From Arion vulgaris (Eukaryota; Mollusca; Gastropoda; Stylommatophora; Arionidae): a DNA stretch of 64,000 bases. Numbering within the stretch: position 1 is the stretch's first letter; each line of letters begins with the position of its first letter. A model generated the notes under the pieces. The model saw only the letters and a list, made by a program, of their open reading frames with translations. It did no database searches and had not been told where the DNA came from. Position numbers and translations under genes: made by a program. Below are positions 10,646 through 21,068 of the stretch, piece by piece. The stretch lies in the NCBI GenBank assembly GCA_020796225.1, contig CM036753.1, positions 4,090,001 through 4,154,000 of the forward strand, read 5' to 3'.

Positions 10646-10833
10646 GGTAGTCCTTCACCTTTCAATTCTCAACTGAGCACAGGTCTTCAACCAACTTCTT
10701 CCAGCTCTTCTTCTCTCCTGTCATCCCTTCCAATTATGTCCATGTTTTACCTATCAGTTTAATATCAGCCTCTAGTTCTCTTCTCCAGATATGTCTAGGC
10801 ATTCACTACTCCTCTTTTTCTGCGGATTCCAAG
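10646..10833 (-). mobile_element. LINE 3'-end fragment (minus strand)
   Basis: The minus strand reads, with frame breaks, a WNPQ-like start, then a segment matching the WKKFVEDLCS-like end of the LINE at 7897 and 49015. The TCTTCAACCAACTTCTTCCA block corresponds to the last coding segment. It is heavily decayed. Confidence 0.7.
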
Positions 10834-11074
10834 ATAGTACATGTCTTGCAAAATAGTAAGGTCGCAGGACAAGATAACCAACTTAGACAGATCCAAGACA
10901 GATCACTGGTCTGATGTAAGAATATATTCAATGCCTCAATGAAGAAATGTTTTTAATATGTCCCAACAATGAGGAAATAAATAGCTAATGACAGAGTTAT
11001 GTAGAGAACATCTTCACGCAAAAATGTACCCTCGTTAGATAGAGACTTAGAAATGAGCTTGAAGCAGAGACAAA
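10834..11074. other. Unique intron sequence, nothing recognised
   Basis: No repeat, exon or tRNA-like element seen. Confidence 0.45.
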
Positions 11075-11520
11075 CACAAACTCAGTACTCGTCACAGTAA
11101 CACAAACTCAGTACTCGTCACAGTAACACAAACTTAGTACTCGTCGCAGTAACACAAACTCAGTACTCGTCACAGTAAGACGAACGCAGTACTCGTCACA
11201 GTAACACAAACTCAGTACTCGTCACAGTAACACAAACTCAGTACTCGTCACAGTAACACAAACTCAGTACTCGTCACAGTAACACAAACTCAGTACTCGT
11301 CACAGTAACACAAACTCAGTACTCGTCACAGTAACACAAACTCAGTACTCGTCACAGTAACACAAACTCAGTACTCGTCACAGTAACACAAACTCAGTAC
11401 TCGTCACAGTAACACAAACTCAGTACTCGTCACAGTAACACAAACTCAGTACTCGTCACAGTAACACAAACTCAGTACTCGTCACAGTAACACAAACTCA
11501 GTACTCGTCACAGTAACACA
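11075..11520. repeat. 26-bp minisatellite, about 17 copies
   Basis: The unit contains ACAAACTCAGTACTCGTCAC. Apart from a few substitutions at the left end the copies are identical, so the array was homogenised recently or is young. Confidence 0.97.
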
Positions 11521-11593
11521 ATTGCCAATAGATCGTCTGTAAAAACGAAAAGAGTCCTATATAAATAAATACTAATGCTTTATTACAGTACAT

Positions 11594-12000
11594 TCGGCAC
11601 TTTAACATCCCACTACATCCAAACAAGTTTGCGTCTGTAGCTTATGCGGCACTTTAACATCCCAGTGCATCCAAACAAGTTTGCGTCTGTAGCTTATGCG
11701 GCACTTTAACATCCCAGTACATCCAAACAAGTTTGCGACTGTAGCTTATTCGGCACTTTAACATCCCAGTACGTCCAAACAAGTTTGCGTCTGTAACTTA
11801 TGCGGCACTTTAACATCCCAGTGCATCCAAACAAGTTTGCGTCTGTAGCTTATGCGGCACTTTAACATCCCAGTACATCCAAACAAGTTTGCGTCTGTAA
11901 CTTATGCGGCACTTTAACATCCCAGTACATCCAAACAAGTTTGCGTCTGTAACTTATGCGGCACTTTAACATCCCAGTACATCCAAACAAGTTTGCGACT
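11594..12000. repeat. 52-bp minisatellite, about 8 copies
   Basis: The unit starts CGGCACTTTAACATCCCAGT and ends CTGTAACTTATG. The end of this unit is the seed of the adjacent 15-bp array. Confidence 0.97.
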
Positions 12001-13366
12001 GTAGCTTATGTTGCAGTAACTTATGTTGCTGTAACTTATGTTGCTGTAACTTATGTTGCTGTAACTTATGTTGCTGTAACTTATGTTGCTGTAACTTATG
12101 TTGCTGTAACTTATGTTGCTGTAACTTATGTTGCTGTAGCTTATGTTGCTGTAACTTATGTTGCTGTAACGTATGTTGCTGTAGCTTATGTTGCTGTAAC
12201 TTATGTTGCTGTAACTTATGTTGCTGTAACTTATGTTGCTGTAACTTATGTTGCTGTAACTTATGTTGCTGTAACTTATGTTGCTGTAGCTTATGTTTCT
12301 GTAACTTATGTTGCTGTAACTTATGTTGCTGTAACTTATGTTGCTGTAACTTATGTTGCTGTAACTTATGTTGCAGTAACTTATGTTGCTGTAGCTTATG
12401 TTGCTGTAGCTTATGTTGCTGTAACTTATGTTGCTGTAACTTATGTTGCTGTAACTTATGTTGCTGTAGCTTATGTTGCTGTAGTTTATGTTGCTGTAAC
12501 TTATGTTGCTGTAACTTATGTTGCAGTAACTTATGTTGCTGTAGCTTATGTTGCTGTAGCTTATGTTGCTGTAACTTATGTTGCTGTAACTTATGTTGCT
12601 GTAACTTATGTTGCTGTAACTTATGTTGCTGTAGTTTATGTTGCTGTAACTTATGTTGCTGTAACTTATGTTGCTGTAACTTATGTTGCAGTAACTTATG
12701 TTGCTGTAGCTTATGTTGCTGTAGCTTATGTTGCTGTAACTTATGTTGCTGTAGCTTATGTTGCTGTAACTTATGTTGCTGTAACTTATGTTGCTGTAAC
12801 TTATGTTGCTGTAACTTATGTTACTGTAACTTATGTTGCTGTAACTTATGTTGATGTAACTTATGTTGCAGTAACTTATGTTGCTGTAGCTTATGTTGCT
12901 GTAGCTTATGTTGCTGTAACTTATGTTGCTGTAACTTATGTTGCTGTAACTTATGTTGCTGTAGCTTATGTTGCTGTAGTTTATGTTGCTGTAACTTATG
13001 TTGCTGTAGCTTATGTTGCTGTAACTTATGTTGCTGTAACTTATGTTGCTATAGCTTATGTTGCTGTAGCTTATGTTGCTGTAGCTTATGTTGCTGTAAC
13101 TTATGTTGCTGTAGTTTATGTTGCTGTAGCTTATGTTGCTGTAGTTTATGTTGCTGTAACTTATGTTGCTGTAACTTATGTTGCTGTAACTTATGTTGAT
13201 GTAGCTTATGTTGCTGTAGTTTATGTTGCTGTAACTTATGTTGCTGTAGCTTATGTTGCTGTAACTTATGTTGCTGTAGTTTATGTTGCTGTAACTTATG
13301 TTGCTGTAGCTTATGTTGCAGTAGTTTATGTTCCAGTAACTTATGTTGCTGTAGCTTATGTTGCAG
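12001..13366. repeat. 15-bp minisatellite, about 91 copies
   Basis: The unit is GTAACTTATGTTGCT, with GTAGC, GTAGT and TTGCA variants. It encodes VAVTY repeats on the plus strand and NISYS repeats on the minus strand, giving open frames of 485 and 504 codons. Both are by-products of a stop-free 15-bp unit and I do not call them genes. Variant units recur in blocks of 10 to 12. Confidence 0.97.
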
Positions 13367-13582
13367 TGAGCTCGATTACAACCCAAGAGTACCTGGTTCA
13401 AATACCGTGGTGAGTAAATTGAAAGCAAATTTATTCCCTTGGGTTCTTAAGAACTGTAAAATTAGACTTCATCCCTCACCATTCCAAAAGCAATAACAAA
13501 CTACTGAACGTATAATTGATTCTTAGACAATCAGCGACTTGTTTACTGTGGTTGATGATGACGTCCTGTAAATGATATGCCA

Positions 13583-13750
13583 CTATTTTTGTTTCATTAT
13601 TATTTAAACAATGAAAGTATACTATTGTCGTTTCATTATCATTTAAACAATGAAAGTATACTATTTTTGTTTCATTATCATTTAAACAATGAAAGTATAC
13701 TATTGTCGTTTCATTATCATTTAAACAATGAAAGTATACTATTTTTGAAA
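13583..13750. repeat. 39-bp minisatellite with alternating units
   Basis: About 4.3 copies of a unit with core TTTCATTATCATTTAAACAA. Units reading ACTATTTTTG and ACTATTGTCG alternate, so the repeat behaves as a 78-bp dimer. Confidence 0.93.
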
Positions 13751-14699
13751 CTAAAAAAAAATAACATTAACTAAACACATTCAACACTTAAACATTTTCG
13801 ACACCCAAACAGTGAACTAGTTACCTTCAACATTCCCAAACTTTAGTAGCTTCACCATTATAATATAACAGGGTTTTCAACACAACAACACAACAGTACC
13901 TTTGTCGACATAACGACAGCACGATGTCCATTACTATAGCATCAAAATATAGCAATGTGCAACACTGCAATACATTCAACTCGACACAACGACATTGCAT
14001 TATATTAAGCTCTACAATATAACACTTCCCAACATTGATGTAGCTTTAACTCCATAATAAAACAGTGTCAACATCAAAGTACCTTTAACTCGAGCACACA
14101 ACAGTACATTCAGCACTGTAACATAACAGTACTTTAACGCGGCAGTAAACGTGCACTCTCTATCGCAGTACTGCTATACCCTCAACTCCCCTCCCCACAC
14201 ACACATCATCTTTCCAAGTTAAAAAAATAACTAATACATTGACACCTGACACGATGACTTGTATATCATGAGATTGTTTTTCTTGTTCATTCCATGATTA
14301 CTGGCGCTGCCTGATTACTTTTCATGCAACACATATGTCCTGTCCAAAAACATTTATGTAACTTGTATTTCAACACATTGAGAAATAGTTCTTCTTCTTT
14401 CTTGCGTCATTGTATCTCTAATGTTGGAAATTGTTTCAACATCGCGGTCATACTCTCATATTGCTGTCAAACTCATTATATACAAGTATTAACTCTGTGT
14501 TGACAGTCTCTCTTTCTGTTGACAATGTATGTCTACATACTGTTAAATTATGTACATTTCTACTTACGACAGCTGTTTCATTGTTGACAATGTCTGTATC
14601 TACCTACTATTTATACAGTCTGCTATGTACTGACAACGTCTGGAACAAGCAAATAAGTTAGGTCTCTTGATTTGCAAAGAAAGTCTCCCTTATTACACA
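13751..14699. other. AT-rich, cryptically simple sequence
   Basis: Many loosely similar runs of AACA, CAACAC and ACAGTACCTTT suggest an old, decayed tandem repeat. No exon or mobile element recognised. Confidence 0.45.
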
Positions 14700-14790
14700 A
14701 TCTCTCTCTCTCTGTCTCTCTCTTGCTATGTCTCTCTCTATCTCTCTTTCTCTTTCTCTTTCTTTCTCTCTCTATCTCTTTATCACAGTG
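14700..14790. repeat. CT-rich microsatellite
   Basis: Imperfect TCTCTC and TCTTTC runs. Confidence 0.9.
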
Positions 14791-15330
14791 TTATGTGTCT
14801 ATTTCTTGCAAGGAGTTGAAATGTTTAATTAACTAGAGGGGGCAGTGCTCAAGAACATCAACTACAGTTTTTTGTTGTCAAACTCGCGACAAGCGTGCAA
14901 ATGGGAAGTATATATATCCATTATGTGCATATGTTTGTTATGCCTGATCATGAGACAATGTAAGATGATACGCTACTATTTGTCCAACAAACTATTATCA
15001 AAGTCCATACAATGATTCAATAAAGGCACCACGAGATGGGGATCGTTAGCACAAGTTCGCCTAGTGTTGCGCTGCAGCACCATAAGCAAAACTTGCATAG
15101 ATGAGAATCAGATAAAGCAGCTAAGACGCATAGAAAACGAGCTGTTCGACAATACAGAACACACATGTGTCCAACCATGATGTGTAGCTGTTCGACAATA
15201 CAGAACACACAATACCCATGTGTCCAACTATGATGTACGCCCCACCGGTGGTAAGGAAATTAGTTGCAGTATTGAACTCTATAGTCAGCTCTGTACACAT
15301 AGCGATATGTAACAACACACGTCTGATGTT
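14791..15330. other. Intron sequence with one short tandem duplication
   Basis: Contains a two-copy duplication of about 50 bp at roughly 15138-15240, with core AGCTGTTCGACAATACAGAA. Otherwise nothing recognised. Confidence 0.55.
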
Positions 15331-15334
15331 GTTG

Positions 15335-15680
15335 TCATCATCGCTTGCGATAGACTACTATTATTGTAGGTACTCATCCGGTTGAGAAATGAAGACATCA
15401 GGGACAAAGTCGGTACAACATCAGTACTGAACTCAAACAAGAAATAGCAAATTCAATGGTTCATTCACATAAGCAGATTACCAACATACAGTGCGCCTCA
15501 AAGAGAAATGTTGCTCCCATACAATAGATACAAACCCAAAGGCCGACGCGCAAAAGGTGGAGCTCAGAGATAACGGAGGCGACGGAAGACACTATTTATG
15601 AAGCGCACACAAGGGTTCGTTCTAGAAATATCTTCTTGTCCTGACGCTACGAGGCAAAACAGATTGGAGAAAAAAGAATA
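15335..15680 (+). mobile_element. LINE C-terminal fragment, family H copy 1
   Basis: Plus-strand translation with frame breaks gives RLRNEDIRDKVGTTSVLN, then a WF-H-RLP block, then a KGRRAKGG basic block. This is the layout of the C-terminal end of many RTE-like reverse transcriptases. A homologous copy lies at 48010-48545. Stops and frameshifts make it non-functional. Confidence 0.75.
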
Positions 15681-15888
15681 AAAGTTATTCATTTTTTCTT
15701 ACAGCCAAGATGACTCCTTAATATTGAAATAAAATATGTTTTCATCCTTATTTGCTTCTTCCGTCTTTGCAAGTTTGTCAGAAATTGTATTTCCTGATAC
15801 ATCACATCAATGAAGGCATTCGTATAGTCCTTGACTGCACTAGAGGTACTTCAATTGTAACGATGAGATATATACTTGTCCTCATGAC

Positions 15889-16640
15889 ATGTCCTCATGT
15901 TATATATACTTGAGTGATGCAATCGCCCAAACCAAAGAATATATGCGGGTTATTGTGGATAAAAGACATCCACTGCACAAGACCCTTAATGATGTTAAGG
16001 GCACGAGAATTAACCGTGTCATGTCGTGGACGGCTCAGGCAAAGAGAACAATTGAAGAGGTAACCACAGTTGCATCTCTACCAAAAGGGAAATAATGGAT
16101 CCCAAAAAATATTAGCATGGCTATCTACCGCAACGTTATCATTACTCTTGGAAGAGAATGTAGAGATTGGGCAACATGAAAACTGAATTCGTAATTAAGC
16201 AGCGGATAGAAGATAATGCAAGTGATGATGCTGTTGTATATACCGATGGGTCTGTGCATCGCGGTGAGTAGTCAGGCTGGAGTTTCTTGACTATCGCGTA
16301 TAGTAGGGTTGTTGCAGAGCGAAGTGGAGCATACAGGACAGCTACCTCCAGCATGAGGATGGAGATTGACGTCGTTACTGCTGCCCTCAAATGACTCCAT
16401 TGGACTCCGTTTACTGGGGCCGTTGTTAATTCTCACTCTCAGTGGATGCTTTGGAAGATCCAGAACGGCAGGTTGTGATATGATTGGATGTCGTCTTTAG
16501 AGGTTTCCAACCTGCAGACACTCACATGGATCTATTGTCCCGAACATGCGGGTATTCGTGGCAACGAGCGGGCAGGCTGGTTGGCATCGAAAGCATAGAT
16601 TGTTGGTGAGTTAGGATGGATAAGTGGAATCGTGTTCGGT
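15889..16640 (+). pseudogene. LINE fragment with RNase H domain, copy 1 (broken)
   Basis: 15889-16095 is an open piece ending ASLPKGK, followed after stops by an RNase H domain. VVYTDGSVHRG is readable near 16235 and MRMEIDVVTAA near 16358. VVNSHSQW then lies near 16421 and PEHAGIRGNERAG near 16543. The expected active-site order D, E, D or S, then H-N-D is traceable but broken: an in-frame stop follows the first block and the last Asp position reads Gly. RNase H domains occur in I-, R1- and LOA-type non-LTR elements. Three other copies lie at 17749, 24030 and 45535. Confidence 0.75.
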
Positions 16641-16736
16641 ATCTTAGCAACCTACTGTTGGATGAAGACACTCAAATTGACGTTGAATGAATCCAGCGTT
16701 GTTGGGAGTTTTGAATTACTCGTTGAAGAAGTATGA

Positions 16737-17010
16737 TCAACAAATAAACAGATACAGGTATTAAGAGCTTCCGAAAAACAAATAGACAAACAGGGACTCG
16801 AACCACTTACCTGTCCTCAGCAATCGCCTAGCCTAGCAATACGAGCGTCCTTAAATGGCTCATTGGTTGTGTACGTAAGACGCTCGTATTGCTAGGCTAG
16901 GCGATTGGTGTCGTAAGGACTAGGGTAAGTGGTTCGAGTCCCGTGTTTGTCTATTTGTTTTTCTGAAGCTCTTAATACCTGTATCTGTTTATTTGTTGAT
17001 CATATTCGTT
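16737..17010. mobile_element. SINE family C, inverted pair (long hairpin)
   Basis: The left arm at about 16737-16858 (-) and the right arm at about 16884-17003 (+) are near reverse complements, separated by about 25 bp. Each arm has a B-box-like GGTTCGAGTCCC, a stem-like GCTAGGCTAGGCGATT block and a tail TTTGTCTATTTGTTTTTC. The tRNA-like heads face each other. This is either two head-to-head insertions or one inverted duplication. Confidence 0.8.
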
Positions 17011-17416
17011 ACTTCCGTTGCTTCCTATGTGGTTCTTGTAAGAAAACTCCTTGTGCTCATCGTTGAAGAAGTAGAGATGTATGCTTGAGGGACAAAGAAA
17101 GGGGTGTGTTTAACTAGTGAGCCACAGAAACTAGTGAGCCACATAAACCATCAATATGCATAGTCCTCCACATACAAATTCCTGGATAGTTTATACTCAC
17201 ACTAAAGTTCATCTTATGATAACTATACCTTTCACCTGAAAAATCGTTAAAAACAGATGATTAAATAGCGCTGTTAGATAATAATGGAACCACATTTGAA
17301 ACAACTAATGTTTAAGTGTAGATTTAAAACAAATTGTTCAAAGTATATTGATCTCAAGTATTACTTGATGTGATTAAATAACATCAAATGAAGAATTTCT
17401 ATCTCATAATTATGAT
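17011..17416. other. AT-rich sequence with a short dispersed repeat
   Basis: 17070-17160 contains ATGCTTGAGGGACA and AACCATCAATATGCATAG, matching the region around 40668-40965, where the first part is amplified. The rest is unremarkable. Confidence 0.45.
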
Positions 17417-17650
17417 GCAAGGGTCTCTATGGTGGAGTGGTTAAGACGGTTACCTGTCGTTCTGGAGGTTGCGGATTCGAATCTGGACAGAGACGAATGT
17501 GTAATTTTTCCATGAGATCCTAGCATTGTTGTTGGATCTACATAGATTATGCTTTAAGCAACGTTCTCGGTAAATGTTTCATTTAAGCCGACAGTCACAG
17601 ACCTATATGGGATAAACCTGTGCAACGTAGTCAATTATTCGTCTTTAAAC
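17415..17650 (+). mobile_element. SINE family B with Leu/Ser-like tRNA head
   Basis: GGTGGAGTGGTTAAGACGG resembles an A box and D-loop of a Leu or Ser tRNA, and GGATTCGAATC is a good B box 40 bp on. There is no clean acceptor stem closure and a non-tRNA body follows, so this is a SINE and not a tRNA gene. A decayed relative is at 50590-50720. Confidence 0.75.
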
Positions 17651-17748
17651 CCTTGAAGACAAGATTATCATTCGAAAAATATCATAACGAATTGTAATTG
17701 TAAAGACCGAGATAAAACATTAAATTAAACAAAGGAAAATGTTTAACT

Positions 17749-18518
17749 TTGTATGATCCCTATGTAATTATGTATTTTACTTACGAACGCATTGATATTG
17801 CAATGTATTCTGAACTAGCAAGTATACTAACTTTGAGTCACATAAAAAGTAGTACAAGCCATTACATCGGCCATTTACAAGCCAATAACGCTGTGCGTGG
17901 ACTTTTTCAGCACGATCAAGAAGAAAAAATATTAAGAGAGGCCAATGGGGCCTACCCAACAACCACAAGTAGTTTGACAATGGAGGCTCGGGCGGTTACG
18001 GAGGTGGTGAAATGGTTGGTATCTCACAACTATTCTCGTGTTTTCATACTCAGGGACTCCATGAGCAGGATTCGTAAAGTCGAATCAGGATTGGTGAGAC
18101 GCAACTGGGTGAAGGTACTGGTACAGACAATGATCAGAGAAATCACCTTCATTATTGTCCCTGGGCACGCAGGAGTTAGGGGTAATGAACGAGCTGATAG
18201 ATTGGCTGGCTTGGCTACAATATTAGAGGGAGTTACCATGGATTGAAATGACATTCTTCACGCATTGAGAGAGTCTTTCCGAACAGAGGAGTTTCAGGGC
18301 TGTGAATCCCACTCGCTATCAGATTGAGAGAGATGGGTGTCAATATTAGTGCAGCCCAAAAAGAACGACATACTAAATATGCAAAGAGATTGATAAATCA
18401 ACATCGAACTGGCGTGTTGGGCCGCTGCACGCTGCTGGATTTGCTGAGACGGAGATCGGAACACCTATGGACATGTCCGGAGTGCTATGATGATAGTCCT
18501 CTGATAAATGATAACTGA
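17749..18518 (+). pseudogene. LINE fragment with RNase H and C-terminal CPEC region, copy 2
   Basis: This is the best preserved RNase H copy. The 165-codon open frame 17749-18246 holds an RNase H domain: Glu79 in TMEARAV, Asp103 in LRDSMSR, His140, Asn146 and Asp150 in PGHAGVRGNERADRLAG. The first catalytic Asp (the TDGS block) is missing. After a stop and a frame change, 18324-18518 encodes the element's C-terminus with KERHTKYAKRLINQHRTG and a CPEC knuckle, ending LINDN. Such C-terminal blocks follow RNase H in related non-LTR elements. The reverse transcriptase part is absent (5'-truncated), so the copy is dead. No splice sites suggest host use. Confidence 0.8.
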
Positions 18519-18796
18519 CATCGGCTTACAAGAACGAACGGGTTAAATAGTTGATAATTAACAAACATCGACATTCATAAATCGAAAGTTCACATTAGTT
18601 CCATCATTAAGATTTTAAAAATGTGTTTCCAAGTAATGAAATATGTTGAACAAATAATTATATAATTAATGTTGACTCGTAAAAGGAAGTTAGTTAACTC
18701 AGATTGAGCCGCAAGATATTTGAACTGTACTACGCCCTTTAGCACTAGGGAGTATAACCTTGTTAATTATAACTGTCCTGCGTCTGTTGTTGCTTC
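18519..18796. other. AT-rich sequence, nothing recognised
   Basis: No repeat or coding signal seen. Confidence 0.45.
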
Positions 18797-18968
18797 ATTC
18801 TAATCACAATTCTAATCATAATTCTAATCACAATTCTAATCACAATTCTAATCACAATTCTAATCATAATTCTAATCAGAATTATAATCATAATTCTAAT
18901 CACAATTCTAATCATAATTCTAGTCACAATTCTAATCACAATTCTAATCACAATTTTAATCAGAATTC
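18797..18968. repeat. 12-bp minisatellite
   Basis: About 14 copies of TTCTAATCACAA, with TTCTAATCATAA variants. It encodes SNHN repeats as a by-product. Confidence 0.96.
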
Positions 18969-19717
18969 TGTCACACAAATCTATTTTTGCATTGGTCTTC
19001 CTCTTCTTCTTCTGTGTTGTTTGTTTTCAATGAAATAAGATATACATACTTGTTTATTTTCTTTAACTATTATTGTCAGATACATTTACTTCTATCTTAG
19101 TAGACATACCAGCCAGAGTTACATTACATATCTTCTTTCAAGCTCACATAGAAAACCTGTTTAAATTATTTAGTTTTGTCTCCCCGTGGTTCACGCACAA
19201 CATGTACTTAGTGTTAACATGTATAATCTGGAATAAAACACATTAAAAAGTATGAACTTGAAGACAGAGTTTTATAAGATGCAAATGTGTTAAAACCACC
19301 TCAAATGAAATAGGTGAGAGTTGAAACAGTATAGTGTAGATTTGAAGTTGTCACGATTCTCTGCATGTAGATTGATTGTGAGTTAGCACCTTGTTATATA
19401 CAGATTATCTACACTTAGGAACTCATGATGACCACTCTTTTACCACTTGTTCTGTGATCTAATCACCGGCATGTATTACAGTTTGATACTGTAGACATTG
19501 TTAATTAGTACTTGCACCTGGAAACCTTTGTCGTGAGATCAGTTTGTTCTGATAAAATTTAAAAAACTCATTACTGCCTCCTGTAGTAATATCAATATAG
19601 AGATAGACTGCAGTAAAACTATGTAGAATGGCGAAACACGTGCTAACAAAGTACTGTAGTCTTACAAAATACAAAAACAATGACAATACACTGCAGCGTT
19701 GCGATCAAAAAGGCCTT
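18969..19717. other. Unique intron sequence, nothing recognised
   Basis: AT-rich, with no array, no tRNA-like boxes and no convincing exon. Confidence 0.5.
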
Positions 19718-19872
19718 TATCAAGCAAAGGACACAATAAAAGGTGACGAATGTCCAAGCACACTACATATTTATCAAGCAAACGACACAATAAAAGGTGA
19801 CGAATGTCCAAGCACACTACATATTTATCAAGCAAACGACACAATAAAAGTGACGAATGCCCAAGCACACTA
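19718..19872. repeat. 54-bp tandem repeat, 2.8 copies
   Basis: The unit contains ACACAATAAAAGGTGACGAA and ATTTATCAAGCAAA. Copies are almost identical. Confidence 0.95.
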
Positions 19873-19876
19873 GATA

Positions 19877-19945
19877 TATTGAACTGCTAAGGGTTCTTTT
19901 ATGTGCTCAAATTGAACACGGGAGCTCCGTTTTGAAGAGTTCGTC
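19877..19945 (+). repeat. Dispersed family E, left arm of an inverted pair
   Basis: TTGAACTGCTAAGG followed by a block with AACACGGGAGCTCCGTTTT is the reverse complement of 21007-21070. The third copy is at 61598 (+). Confidence 0.75.
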
Positions 19946-20044
19946 GCCGATAGAAGACTACATTTGACAAAGATATTACAACGGTTAAAAATGAATGACA
20001 ATATGTGACTAAAGACGAATAACGAAATTAATAGAGAAAAACTA

Positions 20045-20285
20045 GTGCAACAAGAAGAGAATGTTGTCTGTAGTACCGCTTCTAAGGACGGTGTAGGAAA
20101 GGTGGGACGAGAACCTGAAGAATCTAATGACCGCATGGCTAGTGCAGTCGCCGCGAAGCTTTCGGGTTCGGATTTTGCATTTGTGTCCACAACAGAAAAA
20201 AAAATCATTGGCGTTACCGTGAATTGAACATGGATTTCCCACATGGGAACCGCATTCTATTCCATTCAGCCAGACTCTCCTCTTT
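20045..20285 (-). mobile_element. SINE family A, copy 1 (minus strand)
   Basis: The minus strand begins with a tRNA-like head: GTCTGGCTGAATGG as A box and GTTCAATTCACGGTAACG as a degraded B box region. The body, including CGGCGACTGCACTAGCCATG, matches 62215-62450 (-). A 60-codon plus-strand open frame here is part of the SINE, not a gene. Confidence 0.75.
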
Positions 20286-20600
20286 TGTGATTACCTGCTT
20301 GAAAACATAGATGTGACACATAGCAGAATCAGGATTTGATTAAATGTTTAACAAATGTATATTTTATTGTCTGCACGTCTGGGACATTCGCTTCGCATAT
20401 GATTACTAGGAAGATAGAAAATGTTCATGGAAACAACCACAGAGCATAAGCAAACAGGCACTTAAATGGAACACACGTGAATATAGAAGAGTGAGCTATA
20501 TTAAAAAACACATTGCGAAGAACAGTAACAGATTTTAGTATCTTACAATGTGTAGAAAAAAGTAAATATTCTAAAGGTCTACAGAAGAAGAATTGACTTT
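20286..20600. other. AT-rich sequence, nothing recognised
   Basis: No coding or repeat signal seen. Confidence 0.45.
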
Positions 20601-20674
20601 ATTGCGACGAGTTTTACACCATATGGCTTGGTCCATATTGCGACGAGTTTTACACCATATGGCTTGGTCCATAT
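20601..20674. repeat. 36-bp tandem duplication (2 copies)
   Basis: ATTGCGACGAGTTTTACACC and the following 16 bases occur twice in tandem. Confidence 0.95.
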
Positions 20675-20689
20675 CCGCAGAAAGAGCAA

Positions 20690-20815
20690 GCCACCTGCCG
20701 AGATTATTACACAAACTCTAACTCCGTAGCTCCGTCTCCAATACTTGTGATTTCTGGACAAAATGTACTCGTGAACAGAACGACGTGTTCCGTATTCGAA
20801 CTTATAGCCTTCGAA
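20690..20815 (+). repeat. Dispersed family F, copy 1
   Basis: Resembles 23680-23830: both hold a block near GATTATTACAC, then a GTACTCGTGAAC or GTATTCGTGAACC block and an accented C-G rich end. The origin is unknown; it may be part of a decayed transposon coding region. Confidence 0.4.
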
Positions 20816-20869
20816 AAGCAAGGCAGGCCACCCTAACTATAGAGATCTCCATCTACTGACGACTATATC

Positions 20870-21068
20870 ATCTTCTTTCTATATTAATTTAGAGGTATGG
20901 TGCATGCCTCTCGTTGCAAGTGTACTTGCTTCGCTACCTCTTGGAACCCAGAATATTTTTCCAGAGATCTCTGATCTCAGTGAAGGTGAGATCGAGTTTC
21001 CAGTTCTATCGACAACGAACTCTTAAAACGGAGCTCCCGTGTTCAATTTGAGTACATAAAAGAAACCT
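20870..21068 (-). repeat. Dispersed family E, right arm (minus strand)
   Basis: The reverse complement starts with the same 65 bp as 19877-19945, then continues with CACTGAGATCAGAGATCTCT, matching 61598-61800 (+). This copy and 61598 define the longer element. Confidence 0.7.

Noticed and set aside
11914..13428. 504- and 485-codon frames (NISYS and VAVTY repeats)
   Set aside because: By-products of the 15-bp array, overlapping on opposite strands with no start or splice context.
17749..18246. Host RNase H gene
   Set aside because: The first catalytic Asp block is missing, and the downstream C-terminal CPEC block and the sister copies show it is part of a truncated retrotransposon.
20045..20227. 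60-codon plus-strand small protein
   Set aside because: It lies inside SINE family A, and the homologous copy at 62215-62450 does not keep the frame.
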